The translations under genes and the position numbers were made by a program. A model generated the notes under the pieces. It did no database searches, had not been told where the DNA came from, and was given only the letters and a program-made list of their open reading frames with translations. Positions 29,319 to 42,643 of a stretch of DNA of 64,000 bases are shown here, in pieces; positions within the stretch are counted from its first letter, which is position 1; every line of letters starts with the position of its first letter. The stretch is from Murinocardiopsis flavida (GTDB lineage Bacteria; Actinomycetota; Actinomycetes; Streptosporangiales; Streptosporangiaceae), in the NCBI RefSeq assembly GCF_003014485.1, contig NZ_PYGA01000010.1, positions 178,913 through 242,912 of the forward strand, read 5' to 3'.

Positions 29319-30641
29319 ATGGCGAACAGCGCGACAGCGACACGGGGCCCGTCCGCTGTGGGTGAGCGCGCACTGGCGCCCGACCTCGCACGCGGCTTCA
29401 TGCTGCTGCTCATCGCGCTCGCCAACACCAGCTGGTACCTGTGGGGCGCCAACCGGACCGCGGACAGCGTCCACCCCGCTGACGGCTCACTCCTCGACCG
29501 GATCACCCAGTTCGCCATCATCACCGGTGTCGACATGCGGGTGTACCCGATGTTCGCGTTCCTGTTCGGCTACGGCATCGTGCAGCTCCTCGACCGGCAG
29601 CAGCGGGCCGGGGTGCCGGAGGGCACGGCGAGGGCGCTGCTCAAGCGCCGCCACTGGTGGATGATCGCGATCGGCGGCTGCCACGCGCTGCTGCTGTGGA
29701 TGGGTGACATCATCGGCGTCTACGGCGCGGTCGGCCTGGTCATGTGCTGGCTGTTCGTGCGCCGCACGGACCGCACGCTGCTCGTGTGGTCGGCGGTGCT
29801 CGTCGGCGTCCTGGTGGTGCTGTCGCTGCTGAGCGTCGCGGGCGGCGTCGGCATGGCCGCAGCGGGGGCCGCGCCCCAGAGCGGCGGGGAGGCCGACCTG
29901 TTGGGGGCGAACATCAGCAACCCCGACTACGTCGCCACACTCCTCCCCCGCGTCGGCGTGTGGCTGCTGCTGCTCGTGGCGCAGGGCTTCCTGATGCTGA
30001 CGGTTCCCGCCGCGGTGCTCCTCGCCTTCTGGGCGGCGCGGCGCAAGATCCTGGAGCAGCCGCACCGCCACCTGCGCCTGCTGCGCACGACCGCCGTCGG
30101 GGGGATCCTCATCGGCTGGCTGGTCGGCCTGCCCTACGCGCTGTACCACGTCGGGGTCCTCGACGTGCCGGACTCCGCGGCGTGGGCGTTCAGTCTGCCG
30201 AACATCGCGAGCGGGCTGTTCGCCGGGCTGGGCTACGTGGCCCTTTTCGCGCTCATCGCGCACTGGCTGACCGTCCGGCGCGGCGCCGCGGCCGCCGGCC
30301 CGCGCGGGAGCACCGGGAACGGGAACACCGGGCACAGGAACACCGAGCACGGGCCACTCGTCACCGCCATCGCCGCTGTGGGCAAGCGGTCGATGTCGGC
30401 CTACCTCGCCCAATCGGTGCTCTGCGCCCCGCTGCTGGCGGCGTGGGGCCTGGGACTGGGGGGCTGGTTCGGCAGCTGGCAGATGGCGGCCTTCGCCGTC
30501 GCCGTCTGGCTGATCACCCTGGCCGGGGCCTACGCGCTGGAGATCCGCGGCAGGCGCGGCCCGGCCGAGGTGCTGCTGCGCAGGCTGGCCTACCGGACGC
30601 CGACCCGCACGCCGACCCGCGCCGCCACTCCCCCGTCCTGA
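29319..30641 (+). CDS. DUF418 (YeiB-family) polytopic membrane protein
   Basis: A 440-residue membrane protein with about ten hydrophobic helices. The N-terminus ERALAPDLARGFMLLLIALAN and the loop DMRVYPMFAFLFGYGI near residues 73-88 are characteristic of the YeiB family, and the C-terminal DUF418 part contains VGKRSMSAYLAQSVLCAPLL. The biochemical role of the family is unknown; acyl transfer to cell-surface components has been suggested for related proteins. A cytoplasmic loop has a short Gly-Asn-Thr repeat. It is alone, not in an obvious operon. Confidence 0.85.
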   Translation: MANSATATRGPSAVGERALAPDLARGFMLLLIALANTSWYLWGANRTADSVHPADGSLLDRITQFAIITGVDMRVYPMFAFLFGYGIVQLLDRQQRAGVPEGTARALLKRRHWWMIAIGGCHALLLWMGDIIGVYGAVGLVMCWLFVRRTDRTLLVWSAVLVGVLVVLSLLSVAGGVGMAAAGAAPQSGGEADLLGANISNPDYVATLLPRVGVWLLLLVAQGFLMLTVPAAVLLAFWAARRKILEQPHRHLRLLRTTAVGGILIGWLVGLPYALYHVGVLDVPDSAAWAFSLPNIASGLFAGLGYVALFALIAHWLTVRRGAAAAGPRGSTGNGNTGHRNTEHGPLVTAIAAVGKRSMSAYLAQSVLCAPLLAAWGLGLGGWFGSWQMAAFAVAVWLITLAGAYALEIRGRRGPAEVLLRRLAYRTPTRTPTRAATPPS

Positions 30642-30864
30642 CCCCGCCCGGGGCCACCTCGGCGGGCCACGGACGCCGACCCGCCCGCCGGGGCCCACGG
30701 CCCGGCCCCGTTCCACCGGAACCCGCGACCCGATCCCCCTTCCGCCGACCCGCCCGGACACGCCCGGCGGGACACCGGCATTTGACCGGTTTTCCTGGCG
30801 CTTCACCCTCTTTCGGCGCGCCGGTCAGTGCGCCGCGCCGAAGGGGCGCCGAAGATGGTGACCC

Positions 30865-31749
30865 ATGGGAGACGATCAGGCAGAGACGAAGATCATCGGC
30901 GTCACCGGTGCCACCGGGGCCGTGGGCGGCAGGGTCGCCACCCGGCTCGCACGGACCAGGGCGTCGCAGCACCTCATCGTGCGCGACATCAACCGCGCCC
31001 CCGAGTTCCAGGGTGCGAGCGCGTCCATGGCGTCCTATGAGGACGCCGCGGCGTTCGGCCGCGCCGCGCGGGGGGTCGACACACTGTTCCTGGTCTCGGC
31101 CCCCGAGTCGCCGGACCGGGTCGCCGCGCACATCAGCGCGATCGACGCCGCGGTCGCGGCGGGGGTGTCCCGGATCGTCTACCTGTCCTTCCTCGCCGCC
31201 GCGCCGGACGCCACGTTCACCTTCGCCCGCGACCACTTCCACACCGAGTCCTACATCCGCGCCACCGGCGCGGACTACACCTTCCTGCGGCCCAGCCTGT
31301 ACCTGGACCTGATGCCGTCGTGGCTGGACGGCACCGGCGCGCTCCGGGGCCCCGCCGGGCACGGCTCGGTCGCCTGGGTGGCGCGGGACGACATCGCCGA
31401 CGTCGCCGCGGCCGTGCTCACCGGGGGCGGCGAGCACGACGGCCGGATCTACGACGTCACCGGGCCCGAAGCGGTCACCCTCGGGCGCACGGTGGAGCGG
31501 CTTTCGGGGCTCACCGGGAAGACGCTGCGCTACATCCCCGAGACCTGGGAGGAGGCACTGGCCGCGCGCCGCCGCTCAGGGGCGCCCGAATGGGCGCTGG
31601 AGGGGTGGGCGAGCTCCTACGCCGCCATCGCGACGGGGGAGCTCGACGTCGTCAGCGAGACGGTGTCGGACCTCACGGGCCACCCGCCGCAGTCCATCGA
31701 GGGCTTCCTGCGCAAGAACCCCAGTGCCTTCGCGCACGTGCCGGTCTGA
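30865..31749 (+). CDS. NmrA-like NAD(P)-binding protein
   Basis: A 294-residue atypical short-chain dehydrogenase. The nucleotide loop is GVTGATGAVGGRVATRL at about residues 12-28 (GATGxxG), followed by a strand ending IVRDINRAPE. The catalytic Tyr-x3-Lys of classical dehydrogenases is not where expected, which places it with NmrA/quinone-oxidoreductase-2-like proteins. These act as NADPH sensors or quinone reductases. The ATG 30865 has no clear ribosome site. No operon partner is seen. Confidence 0.82.
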   Translation: MGDDQAETKIIGVTGATGAVGGRVATRLARTRASQHLIVRDINRAPEFQGASASMASYEDAAAFGRAARGVDTLFLVSAPESPDRVAAHISAIDAAVAAGVSRIVYLSFLAAAPDATFTFARDHFHTESYIRATGADYTFLRPSLYLDLMPSWLDGTGALRGPAGHGSVAWVARDDIADVAAAVLTGGGEHDGRIYDVTGPEAVTLGRTVERLSGLTGKTLRYIPETWEEALAARRRSGAPEWALEGWASSYAAIATGELDVVSETVSDLTGHPPQSIEGFLRKNPSAFAHVPV

Positions 31750-31909
31750 GGCGGCGGCCGCCGCCGTTCGGAGGGACCGGGGAAGCGGCGGCTACGGCGC
31801 ACCGGCTCCGCCGCCCCGGTGCGCGGGCCGACTGCCGGGGCGACAGGGCCCGCCGGGCATGGGAACGGGACGCCCGCGGCCGGCGGCCCGCCCGGCGCGG
31901 CGACGCCGC

Positions 31910-33535
<1,626 letters not shown>

Positions 33536-33557
33536 GTGTCCTCGCCCCTTACCTGGT

Positions 33558-33573
33558 TGTGACGTCGATCACA
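33558..33573. promoter_or_regulatory. CRP/GlxR-type operator at the acyl-CoA ligase promoter
   Basis: TGTGACGTCGATCACA is an exact match to the TGTGA-n6-TCACA consensus of the CRP family. A TAGTCT -10 box on the minus strand (33581-33576) places the transcription start inside the palindrome, so binding would most simply repress. Confidence 0.7.
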
Positions 33574-33744
33574 TCAGACTAGAGGGAAGCACCGCGCCCC
33601 GTACAGCGAAGCGGATCCCCCAATGTGAACGCCGGAGATCCACATGCTGTTGAGGTGCCGGGCCGGGCGGACCCCGGACGGGACATGCTTCGGCGGTCCA
33701 ATGCCCGACCGGCATCGACGCGGGCGCAGCGCCCTCGCAGTCGC

Positions 33745-34383
33745 TCAGTCGTTCCCGGTGCCATCGGCGGCACGGGCGAGCGCGGTGATCGCCGCCCCCT
33801 GCATGCGGTGCAGATCGCCGACCTCCCGGCGCAGCGCCCTGATGTGCGCGGGCCGCATCGGCCGGGACCGCAGCGGGTGCCATAGCGCCCGGAAGAGCAG
33901 CTGGGCCGTCGCCTGCCGGTAGCCCTCGGCCGCCGCTGCGAGTTCAGCGGCGCGCGCACCCAGCACCCCGCCGTCGCGCCGGTCGACGAGCCCGACCACC
34001 TCGCACTGCAAGGCCCGCACCTCGGCGCCGCCCGCGAAGTCCAGCACGCGGCGGGGGATCCCGGCGGACAGCGCCGCGACGACGAAGTCCGCGAGCACCT
34101 GCTGCTGCACCTGCTCGGCGTCGCGGCCGTCGTCCAGCCTCGCTGTGACACCCAGCTCCGCCGTGGCGAGCAGGCGCGGACCGACCAGGTACTGCGCCGG
34201 GCGCCCGCCGGTGCGCGGCGCCACCTCCGCGAGTGCGGCGCGGACCGCCGCCATCCGGTGCAACTCCGCCATGACGGCGGCGCGCAGCTCCCGCCGCTGC
34301 TGGTTCCCCGCGACATAGGTGGTGACCGCGGCGCCGATGACGCCTCCGCCCGTTGTGTACGCCAACTCCAGCCAACCCGCCAT
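33745..34383 (-). CDS. Hypothetical membrane-anchored protein
   Basis: I do not recognise this 212-residue protein. It begins with one hydrophobic segment (WLELAYTTGGGVIGAAVTTYVA, residues about 4-25) and continues as an Ala/Arg-rich helical domain with GGRPAQYLVGPRLLATAELGV and a tail of arginine-rich helices. Prediction from sequence: one N-terminal membrane anchor with a cytoplasmic helical body. The ATG at 34383 has a good AAGGAG 8 nt upstream, and codon use is normal, so it is likely a real gene. Confidence 0.7.
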   Translation of the reverse strand: MAGWLELAYTTGGGVIGAAVTTYVAGNQQRRELRAAVMAELHRMAAVRAALAEVAPRTGGRPAQYLVGPRLLATAELGVTARLDDGRDAEQVQQQVLADFVVAALSAGIPRRVLDFAGGAEVRALQCEVVGLVDRRDGGVLGARAAELAAAAEGYRQATAQLLFRALWHPLRSRPMRPAHIRALRREVGDLHRMQGAAITALARAADGTGND

Positions 34384-34600
34384 CCGGGTGCTCCTTCACA
34401 CGTCAACGGGCCTCAGGCCCGCCGGGGCGGCGAGCACCGCGGCGGTGGAGGCCCTGAGGGGAGGACGGCGCCGCCCCGGCTGCTGCGGGGCGCCGCGGGA
34501 GACCGCGGAGCGCGGACGGCGGTCCGGCGGAGTGCCGACGACGGACAGCGGACCACGCAGGGCGGGCCGTGACCAGCGGACCGCGCACGGCTACACGTGG

Positions 34601-35251
34601 TCAGGCCGCCGCTGCGAGGCGCTTGGCGAACTCGGCCGCTGCCGCTCGCGGATCGGGTGCCTCGGTGATGGCGCGCACCACGACCACCCGGCGGGCGCCA
34701 GCGGCGAGCACCAGGCCGAGGTTCGCGAGGTCGATCCCGCCGATGCCGAACCACGGGCGCGGGGGCGCCAGCGCAGCGGTCGACTCCAGCAGGCCCAGCC
34801 CGGCAGCGGGCCGTCCGGGCTTGGTCGGGGTGGCCCAGGCCGGGCCCACGCAGAAGTAGTCGACACCGTCCTGCTCCGCTGCCGCCGCAGCCATCGCGGG
34901 GTCGCTGTTGGAGCGGCCGATGAGCGGGTCGTCGCCGATGATGGCGCGCGCGGCGGGCACCGGAAGGTCGTTCTGGCCCAGGTGCAGGATGTCGGCGCCT
35001 GCGGCATAGGCGATGTCGGCGCGATCGTTGACGGAGAGCAGCGCCCCGTGGGTGTCGCACACCTCGCGCATGGCGGCGAGGCACGCCAGCTCCTCGCGCG
35101 CCTCCAGGGTCTTGTCGCGCAACTGCACGATGTCGACCCCGCCCGCGAGGGCGGAGTCGAGGAACTCCGTGAGGTCGCCGCGCTCGCGCCGGGCATCGGT
35201 ACACAGGTACAGCCGAGCGGACCGCAGCCGCTCGCGCACGTCGGTAATCAC
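34601..35251 (-). CDS. thiE: Thiamine-phosphate synthase
   Basis: ThiE joins hydroxymethylpyrimidine diphosphate and the thiazole phosphate to make thiamine phosphate. The 216-residue barrel shows [14 protein letters not shown] with the conserved Arg-Asp-Lys, [21 protein letters not shown], and the phosphate-binding [13 protein letters not shown] start at GTG 35251, which matches the family N-terminus; a much longer open frame upstream is not real. It is divergent from thiO-thiS-thiG, with the Rv2175c-like gene between them, and I see no riboswitch in front of it. Confidence 0.93.
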   Translation of the reverse strand: MITDVRERLRSARLYLCTDARRERGDLTEFLDSALAGGVDIVQLRDKTLEAREELACLAAMREVCDTHGALLSVNDRADIAYAAGADILHLGQNDLPVPAARAIIGDDPLIGRSNSDPAMAAAAAEQDGVDYFCVGPAWATPTKPGRPAAGLGLLESTAALAPPRPWFGIGGIDLANLGLVLAAGARRVVVVRAITEAPDPRAAAAEFAKRLAAAA

Positions 35252-35318
35252 GCGGCCCACCGTAATGCAGGCCGCGATCGGCGCCCCGCGAAGCCCCTCG
35301 GGCAAGGGGGTCCGGGGG

Positions 35319-35678
35319 TCAGATGGCGAGGGCCTGCGCTCTGCGGCGGACCTCGGTGCCGCGGTTCTGCGCCAGCGCCTGGACCGGCGACCCGGGCAGG
35401 CTGGGGTCCTCGGTGAACAGCCAGCGCAGGGCCTCATCGGCACTGAAGTGGCAATCTGCCAGCAGCGTGAGGGTGCCCGGCAGGCCCTTGATGACATCGC
35501 CGTCGGCGATGAACTCCGCGGGCACCGAAACCTCGCCGCGGCGGGTGACTCCGATGAGCTTGTGGTCCCTGATGAACTGCTTGACCCGGTTGGGGCTGGT
35601 GTCGAGCGCCTTCGCCGCCTCGCGGAGGGTCAGCCATTCGCCGACCAGGGTGTCGGTCTCGTGATCGATCTCAGTCAC
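35319..35678 (-). CDS. Rv2175c-like DNA-binding protein
   Basis: A 119-residue protein with a winged-helix-like DNA-binding domain near its N-terminus ([22 protein letters not shown]) and the conserved C-terminal part [34 protein letters not shown] of the family named after Rv2175c of M. tuberculosis. Rv2175c is a phosphorylation substrate of the kinase PknL, encoded next to it. Here a PASTA kinase lies 2.8 kb away beyond the thi operon. The GTG 35678 with GGGAGA upstream is preferred over a longer frame. Confidence 0.88.
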   Translation of the reverse strand: MTEIDHETDTLVGEWLTLREAAKALDTSPNRVKQFIRDHKLIGVTRRGEVSVPAEFIADGDVIKGLPGTLTLLADCHFSADEALRWLFTEDPSLPGSPVQALAQNRGTEVRRRAQALAI

Positions 35679-35803
35679 GGAACCAATCTCCCACAAATCC
35701 CCCTGCGCAAAACCAGTTCGGCGCGGCATATCGCTGATGGCGAAGCGGCGCGGGCCGGGCGCCCGAGCGGAGTCCCGCCCAAGGGCCGCGAATCCGGCGC
35801 GGC

Positions 35804-35809
35804 TAGACT
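35804..35809 (+). promoter_or_regulatory. Probable -10 box of the thi operon
   Basis: TAGACT lies about 26 bp before the first conserved bases of the TPP riboswitch, placing the transcript start a few bases ahead of the aptamer. The -35 region is not obvious. Confidence 0.5.
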
Positions 35810-35834
35810 GGCAGGCGCAGAACCTGAGAAAACC

Positions 35835-35926
35835 CCGCGGGAGCCCGGTGCCACCGGGCTGAGAGTGAGGCTGCGGAGCCTCTGACCGCATGAACCTGAT
35901 CCGGGTAATTCCGGCGAAGGGAGTGG
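35835..35926 (+). ncRNA. TPP riboswitch (THI element)
   Basis: The aptamer binds thiamine diphosphate. All conserved parts are present in order: CGGGAGCCCGG opening stem, CCGGGCTGAGAGTGAGGC with the CUGAGA pyrimidine pocket, GACCGCATGAACCTGATC, and the closing CCGGGTAATTCCGGCGAAGGGAG. The closing strand runs into the ribosome site of thiO, and there is no terminator, so it should act by masking the ribosome site. An ATG inside the aptamer at 35890 is not a start codon. Confidence 0.97.
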
Positions 35927-35937
35927 AGCCCGCCATC

Positions 35938-38218
<2,281 letters not shown>

Positions 38219-38272
38219 CCCTGCCGGCCCTACCGGTCCTGCCGGCCTCGCGCCGATCTCGACGAAGCGGTT

Positions 38273-38292
38273 CCCTCGCCGGCGGGCGAGGG
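38273..38292 (+). terminator. Hairpin after thiG
   Basis: CCCTCGCC and GGCGAGGG pair exactly around the loop GGCG, 54 bp after the thiG stop. No T-run follows. A probable end of the thi operon transcript. Confidence 0.5.
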
Positions 38293-38432
38293 GCGCGGGG
38301 CGGGTGGGAGAGGGCTCTGGGGGCCGCGGGCCCGACGGGACCGCGGGCGGGAGCGGCGTCCGGCGCGGCGCTTTTCAGTACCCCGCCACACCGGGAGTAC
38401 TCGGTCCCATCACAGTTATCCGCATTCCCCCC

Positions 38433-38438
38433 TAAACT
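38433..38438 (+). promoter_or_regulatory. -10 box of a leaderless kinase transcript
   Basis: TAAACT is separated by exactly 7 nt from the GTG at 38446, so transcription should start on the start codon. This decides the start of the kinase gene. Confidence 0.65.
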
Positions 38439-38445
38439 CAGCACC

Positions 38446-40365
38446 GTGGACATGACAACAGCCGACTCCCTCGTCGGCGCGACCCTCGACGGCCGCTACT
38501 TCGTCGAGTCGCGCATCGCCGGTGGCGGCATGGCGACCGTCTATGTCGCGCACGACCAGCGCCTTGGGCGCCGCGTGGCGCTCAAGGTCATGCATGCTTC
38601 GCTGGCGGCCGACCCCCAGTTCGTGCGGCGATTCATCAACGAGGCGCACTCGGTCGCCAAACTCTCGCACCCCAACGTCGTCCAGGTCTTCGACCAGGGG
38701 ACCGACCAGGGGCACGTCTACCTCGCGATGGAGTACATCGAGGGCCGCACGCTGCGCGACCTCCTCGACGGCCGCGGCCGGCTCGCGCCGCGCGACGCGC
38801 TCCAACTCCTCGCCCCCGTGCTCGCGGCGCTGGGCGCTGCGCACCGCGCCGGAATGGTGCACCGCGACGTCAAACCCGAGAACGTCCTGCTGACCCCCGA
38901 TGGCAGGGTCAAGGTGGCCGATTTCGGCCTGGCCCGCGCCACCGAGGGCGCCAACCAGGGCATGACCAGCACGGGCGCCCTCATGGGCACGGCGGGCTAC
39001 CTCGCGCCGGAGCAGATCACCGACAGCACCGCCGATGCCCGCAGCGACGTCTACGCCGCCGGGATCCTGCTGTACGAACTGCTCACCGGCAGCCAGCCCT
39101 ACCAGGGCGACAGCCCCATCGCCGTCGCCTACCAGCACGTCAACGACGACGTCCCGGCGCCGTCGGCGAAGGTCGGCGGCGTCCCGCCCGAGGTCGACGC
39201 CCTGGTGGTCGCCGCCACCCGGCACGACCCCGCCGAGCGGCCCGCCGACGCCGGGGGGTTCCTGGCGCGGCTGCTCGAAGTCCTCGGCCCCATGCCGGAG
39301 ACCGGCCCGAACATGCCGCTCACCTACGCCACCGCCGCGATGGGACACGACTCCCCCGGCGGCAGCGGCGGCAGCGGCGGCAACCAGACCCTCGTGGTCG
39401 ACATCGACCCCGCCGACCTGCAACCGCGCGAGGGCCCGCCAGCACGCCGCACCCGCAACTACCCGATGATCCTCGTCGGCGCGGTCGTCGCCGCGGCGCT
39501 GCTCGCGTTCGGCTGGTGGATGCTGATGGGCCGCTACGCGGAGGTGCCCGAACTCGTGGGCATGAGCGAGGACCAGGCCCTCGGCGCGCTGCGCGACTCC
39601 GGCCTGAAGATGAAGGTCAGCGACGACCGCCGGTACAGCGACGACGCCGACGACGGCGAGATCGCGGCGGCCGACCCCGGTGTCGGCGCCAGCATCCTGC
39701 CCAACGAGATCGTGACGGTCACCCTGTCCAAGGGGCCGCAGAACGTGCCGATGCCCGACGTCGTGGGCGAGTCCGCCGGCGACGCACGCAAGACCCTCGA
39801 GGACGCCGGCATCACCGACATCAAGGAGAAGAAGGAGGAGTCCTTCGACCAGCCCTCCGGGACCGTCCTGTCGACCGACCCGCCCGCCGAGGAGGAGGCC
39901 GACCGCGAGGGCACCGTCACTCTGTCCGTCGCCGCCGGGTTCGAGGCGCCCAAGGTCGTGGGCATGAAGGAGGGCGACGCGCGCAGCGCGTTGGAGGACA
40001 GCAAGCTGAAAGTCGACGTCGTGCAGGAGTCCAGCGACGACGTCGCCAAGGGCCAGGTCATGAAGCAGGACCCCAAGGCGGGCGGCAAGGTCGACTCCGG
40101 CGACACCGTCACCATCACGGTGTCCACGGGGCCCGAGCAGGTCAAGATCCCCGACATCCGCGGCATGAAGGTCGGCGCCGCGAAGAAGAAGCTCGAAGAT
40201 CTCGGTTTCAAGGTGAAGGTGAACCGGGTCATCGGCGACCGGGTCGGCGAGTTCAACCCCAAGGGCGAGGCGAAGAAGGGCGCCGAGGTCGAGATCTGGA
40301 CCTCGCCGTTCGGCGGCCGCGACGGCGGCAGGGGCGGCAACCGGGGCAACGACGACGACGATTGA
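38446..40365 (+). CDS. Ser/Thr protein kinase with four PASTA domains
   Basis: A 639-residue transmembrane receptor kinase (Stk1/PknB type) that senses cell-wall fragments or lipid II. The kinase domain at about residues 16-275 has the glycine loop IAGGGMATVY, Lys47 in ALKVM, HRDVKPENVLL and DFGLA. A Gly-Ser linker and one membrane helix (MILVGAVVAAALLAFGWWML) follow, then four extracellular PASTA repeats (VPELVGM, MPDVVGE, APKVVGM, IPDIRGM) and a Gly/Asp-rich tail. Start GTG 38446 is chosen because of the leaderless -10 box; a Met two codons on is an alternative. Its location next to thiG and the Rv2175c-like gene matches Streptomyces. Confidence 0.95.
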   Translation: MDMTTADSLVGATLDGRYFVESRIAGGGMATVYVAHDQRLGRRVALKVMHASLAADPQFVRRFINEAHSVAKLSHPNVVQVFDQGTDQGHVYLAMEYIEGRTLRDLLDGRGRLAPRDALQLLAPVLAALGAAHRAGMVHRDVKPENVLLTPDGRVKVADFGLARATEGANQGMTSTGALMGTAGYLAPEQITDSTADARSDVYAAGILLYELLTGSQPYQGDSPIAVAYQHVNDDVPAPSAKVGGVPPEVDALVVAATRHDPAERPADAGGFLARLLEVLGPMPETGPNMPLTYATAAMGHDSPGGSGGSGGNQTLVVDIDPADLQPREGPPARRTRNYPMILVGAVVAAALLAFGWWMLMGRYAEVPELVGMSEDQALGALRDSGLKMKVSDDRRYSDDADDGEIAAADPGVGASILPNEIVTVTLSKGPQNVPMPDVVGESAGDARKTLEDAGITDIKEKKEESFDQPSGTVLSTDPPAEEEADREGTVTLSVAAGFEAPKVVGMKEGDARSALEDSKLKVDVVQESSDDVAKGQVMKQDPKAGGKVDSGDTVTITVSTGPEQVKIPDIRGMKVGAAKKKLEDLGFKVKVNRVIGDRVGEFNPKGEAKKGAEVEIWTSPFGGRDGGRGGNRGNDDDD

Positions 40366-40401
40366 GGCGGGCCCCGCCCGGCAGCGCGGTGCGTAGTCGT
40401 C

Positions 40402-40440
40402 GCCCGGAGCCGCCGCACCTGGGTGCGGCGGCTACCGGGC
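40402..40440 (+). terminator. Probable terminator of the PASTA kinase gene
   Basis: An 11-12 bp inner stem (AGCCGCCGCACC with GGTGCGGCGGCT) is extended by GCCCGG/CCGGGC with a one-base bulge, giving about 18 paired bases. It starts 36 bp after the stop codon. Confidence 0.65.
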
Positions 40441-40634
40441 GACAATCCGATGCCGCTCCCCTCCACCGGCGGTCCCGGACCTTCGCCCGAATAACCGCCG
40501 ACCTGCGACATCGGCTCTCCCCCCGCGGGCGGTACCGCCGGATCGACCGTTCGGCCCCACCCTGCGGGTCCGATCCGGCTTGAGCGCCTGCCGTTCACCC
40601 TAGAACCTCGTGGCGCACTGTCGCCTCGCGAATA

Positions 40635-40698
40635 CCATCCGGTTCGCCGGATGGCACGAAAGCGGCGCCGATCGGCGTCCGCCGTTCGGTGAACGGCG
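40635..40698 (-). terminator. Two hairpins after the symporter gene
   Basis: CCATCCGG-TTCG-CCGGATGG (40635-40654) is a perfect 8-bp stem with the very stable UUCG-type tetraloop, and CGCCGTTC-GGT-GAACGGCG (40680-40698) is a second perfect 8-bp stem. They lie 23-86 bp beyond the end of the minus-strand symporter gene. Confidence 0.6.
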
Positions 40699-40720
40699 CA
40701 TTCCGCGCGACGAGCGGTCG

Positions 40721-42250
40721 TCAATCCGCGGGGCGCGTCCGCGCTGCCGCAGCGGGGCGTGCCACGTGCATCCGGTCCAGCATCGCCTCGACGGCGCCGG
40801 GGCGGCTGCGCGGCGTCGCGAGGGACACCAGCACCATCGCGGCGGTGACCAGCAGCAGCATCGGCGGGACGGGCGCGGCGGGCAGGTCGGCCAGCGGCCC
40901 CGGCAACCGGAGCAGGTCCGCCTCCGCCGCGAGGCACACCGCCATGCCCGCCAACCCGGTGATGAGCCCCACCGCGACACCGGGCGCGGTCAGGCCGCGC
41001 CACCACAGGCCCAGCAGCAGCATCGGGGCGACGGTCACCGCCGTCAGCGCGAGCGCGGGCACCACCGGCGTCAGCACGCTCCACTGGGCGACGCCGGGCA
41101 CCAGGGCGAGCACCAGGACCGGTATCCCCATCGCCAGGACGACGCCAAGGCGGAACATCCCCGCGCCCCCGCCGAGCATGCACTGGGTGATGGTGCCGCC
41201 GAGCGCCCTGCACAGCGCTGCGGACACCGACAGGACCGCGACGGCGGCACCCAGGCCGATGAGCACCGTCAGCACGTCGCCGTACGGTCCGGGCAGCAGG
41301 CGCTGCGGCAGAATCAGCAGGGCGGCGTCGGCCTGCCCGGCGGCGACCACGTCGGAGGCCCGGTCGCGCGCCAGCCAGCCCAGGACCAGCGGGGCCGGCA
41401 TCGCCGCGCCGAGCAGCCCCGCCACGGCGAGCACGGTCCGGCGCGCCTCGCGCGCGCCCCGCGCCGCCGAGAGGCGCCCGATGAACTGCGGGATCCCCAC
41501 GATGCCGAGCGCGAGCGCGACGTGCAGGGACAGCACGCCCGCCGGTGTGTCGAGCCGCGGCGGGCCGACCCCCGCGATCCCGTCGCCCGGCGGCTGGTGG
41601 GCTGTCAGCGGTGCGGCCGACAGGTCGGGGGCGCGTTCCGGTGCGCCGAGGAGCCACACCGCCGCGAGCACCGCGGCGGGCACCGCCAGGGCGAGGAGTT
41701 TGATCCAGAACTGCGCGGCCTGGAACCCGGTCGCGCCCCCGCCGCCCAGGACGATCACCAGCGTCACCCCGAACAGCACCGCCCAGCCGAGCCACGCCGG
41801 CAGCCCCGCCAGCCGGTCCACCAGCAGCCCCGCCGCCAGGTACTGCGCGACGAGGTACAGCCACCCGGCGAACACCACGCAGGCGCTGACGATGCGGCGG
41901 ACCTTGCGCGAACCCAACCGCCACTCCGCGAAGTCCGACGGGCTGTACACCCCGGAGCGCCGCAGCGGGGCCGCGACCAACGTGGTGAGCAGGCAGAATC
42001 CGATGCACAGGCCCGACGCCACCCAGATCGCGCCGGCACCGTGGACCAGCACGACCACGGCGGCGCCGAGGAACGCCACGGCCGAGAACATCTCGCCGCT
42101 GACGCAGGCCGCCGAGCAGAGCGCCGAGACCGGCCGGGCGGCGGCGCTGAAGTCCGAGCGCCCGGCGGAGCGCGAATGCATGCCGCCCGCCACCGGGACC
42201 GCGATGGCGACGAGCCCGAGTAGCGCCCCGCCGACAACGTGGTCGATCAC
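40721..42250 (-). CDS. Sodium/solute symporter (SSS family, ActP-like)
   Basis: A 509-residue permease with about 13 hydrophobic helices. SSS-family features include FSAAARPVSALCSAACVSGEMFSA near residues 34-57, the GWLYLVAQYLAAGLL helix and QFIGRLSAARGAREARRT in the conserved loop. The nearest functional type is the acetate/monocarboxylate permease ActP, supported by the small two-helix protein encoded just upstream, but the substrate cannot be told. The start is a GTG at 42250, 24 bp after the small gene. It ends a four-gene unit with a LytS/LytT-type two-component system. Confidence 0.9.
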   Translation of the reverse strand: MIDHVVGGALLGLVAIAVPVAGGMHSRSAGRSDFSAAARPVSALCSAACVSGEMFSAVAFLGAAVVVLVHGAGAIWVASGLCIGFCLLTTLVAAPLRRSGVYSPSDFAEWRLGSRKVRRIVSACVVFAGWLYLVAQYLAAGLLVDRLAGLPAWLGWAVLFGVTLVIVLGGGGATGFQAAQFWIKLLALAVPAAVLAAVWLLGAPERAPDLSAAPLTAHQPPGDGIAGVGPPRLDTPAGVLSLHVALALGIVGIPQFIGRLSAARGAREARRTVLAVAGLLGAAMPAPLVLGWLARDRASDVVAAGQADAALLILPQRLLPGPYGDVLTVLIGLGAAVAVLSVSAALCRALGGTITQCMLGGGAGMFRLGVVLAMGIPVLVLALVPGVAQWSVLTPVVPALALTAVTVAPMLLLGLWWRGLTAPGVAVGLITGLAGMAVCLAAEADLLRLPGPLADLPAAPVPPMLLLVTAAMVLVSLATPRSRPGAVEAMLDRMHVARPAAAARTRPAD

Positions 42251-42274
42251 GGCGGGCCCCCGTTCCGCGGGGCG

Positions 42275-42643
42275 TCAGCCACGGCCGTCCCCCTCCTCCC
42301 GCCGTTCGACGCGCCGGACGTAGCCCACCAGGACGAGCAGGGACGCGGCTGGCAGCAGCGCGAGCAGCATCAGCCGCGCCGCCTCGGGCAGGCCGCCGCC
42401 CCCGCCGGGCCGCACGGCCGGCAGCGCCGGGAGGACGGCGGTGAGCACGACGACGGCGCCCAGCACCGCCAGGCCGCCGAGCAGCTGGCACCGGATCGCG
42501 CGGCGGGCCGCGCGCCGTTCGGACGGGCCGCCCGCCATCGCGGCGGCGCCGCCCTCGCGGGCCGCCAGCGCGCGCCGGGTCGCCGGTGCGACCACGACGG
42601 CGCGCTCCGGTGGGCGGGGACGGGCGTCCTCTGGCTCGGGCAT
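42275..42643 (-). CDS. Small two-helix membrane protein, probable symporter partner
   Basis: A 122-residue protein with a charged N-terminus and two hydrophobic helices (LLGGLAVLGAVVVLTAVLPAL and LMLLALLPAASLLVLVGYV). It resembles DUF485/YjcH, the small companion of ActP-type symporters, in size, topology and position, though sequence similarity is weak. Its ATG overlaps the response-regulator stop (ATGA), so it is translationally coupled. Confidence 0.72.
   Translation of the reverse strand: MPEPEDARPRPPERAVVVAPATRRALAAREGGAAAMAGGPSERRAARRAIRCQLLGGLAVLGAVVVLTAVLPALPAVRPGGGGGLPEAARLMLLALLPAASLLVLVGYVRRVERREEGDGRG

Larger units (their letters stand above)
40366..40720. other. Convergent intergenic region with three hairpins
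   Basis: Between the kinase gene and the symporter gene, which converge, there is no gene but three stable hairpins: one at 40402-40440 for the kinase side and two at 40635-40654 and 40680-40698 for the symporter side. Confidence 0.65.

Noticed and set aside
35890..35937. ATG at 35890 as start of thiO
   Set aside because: This ATG is the conserved CATGAA segment of the TPP riboswitch.
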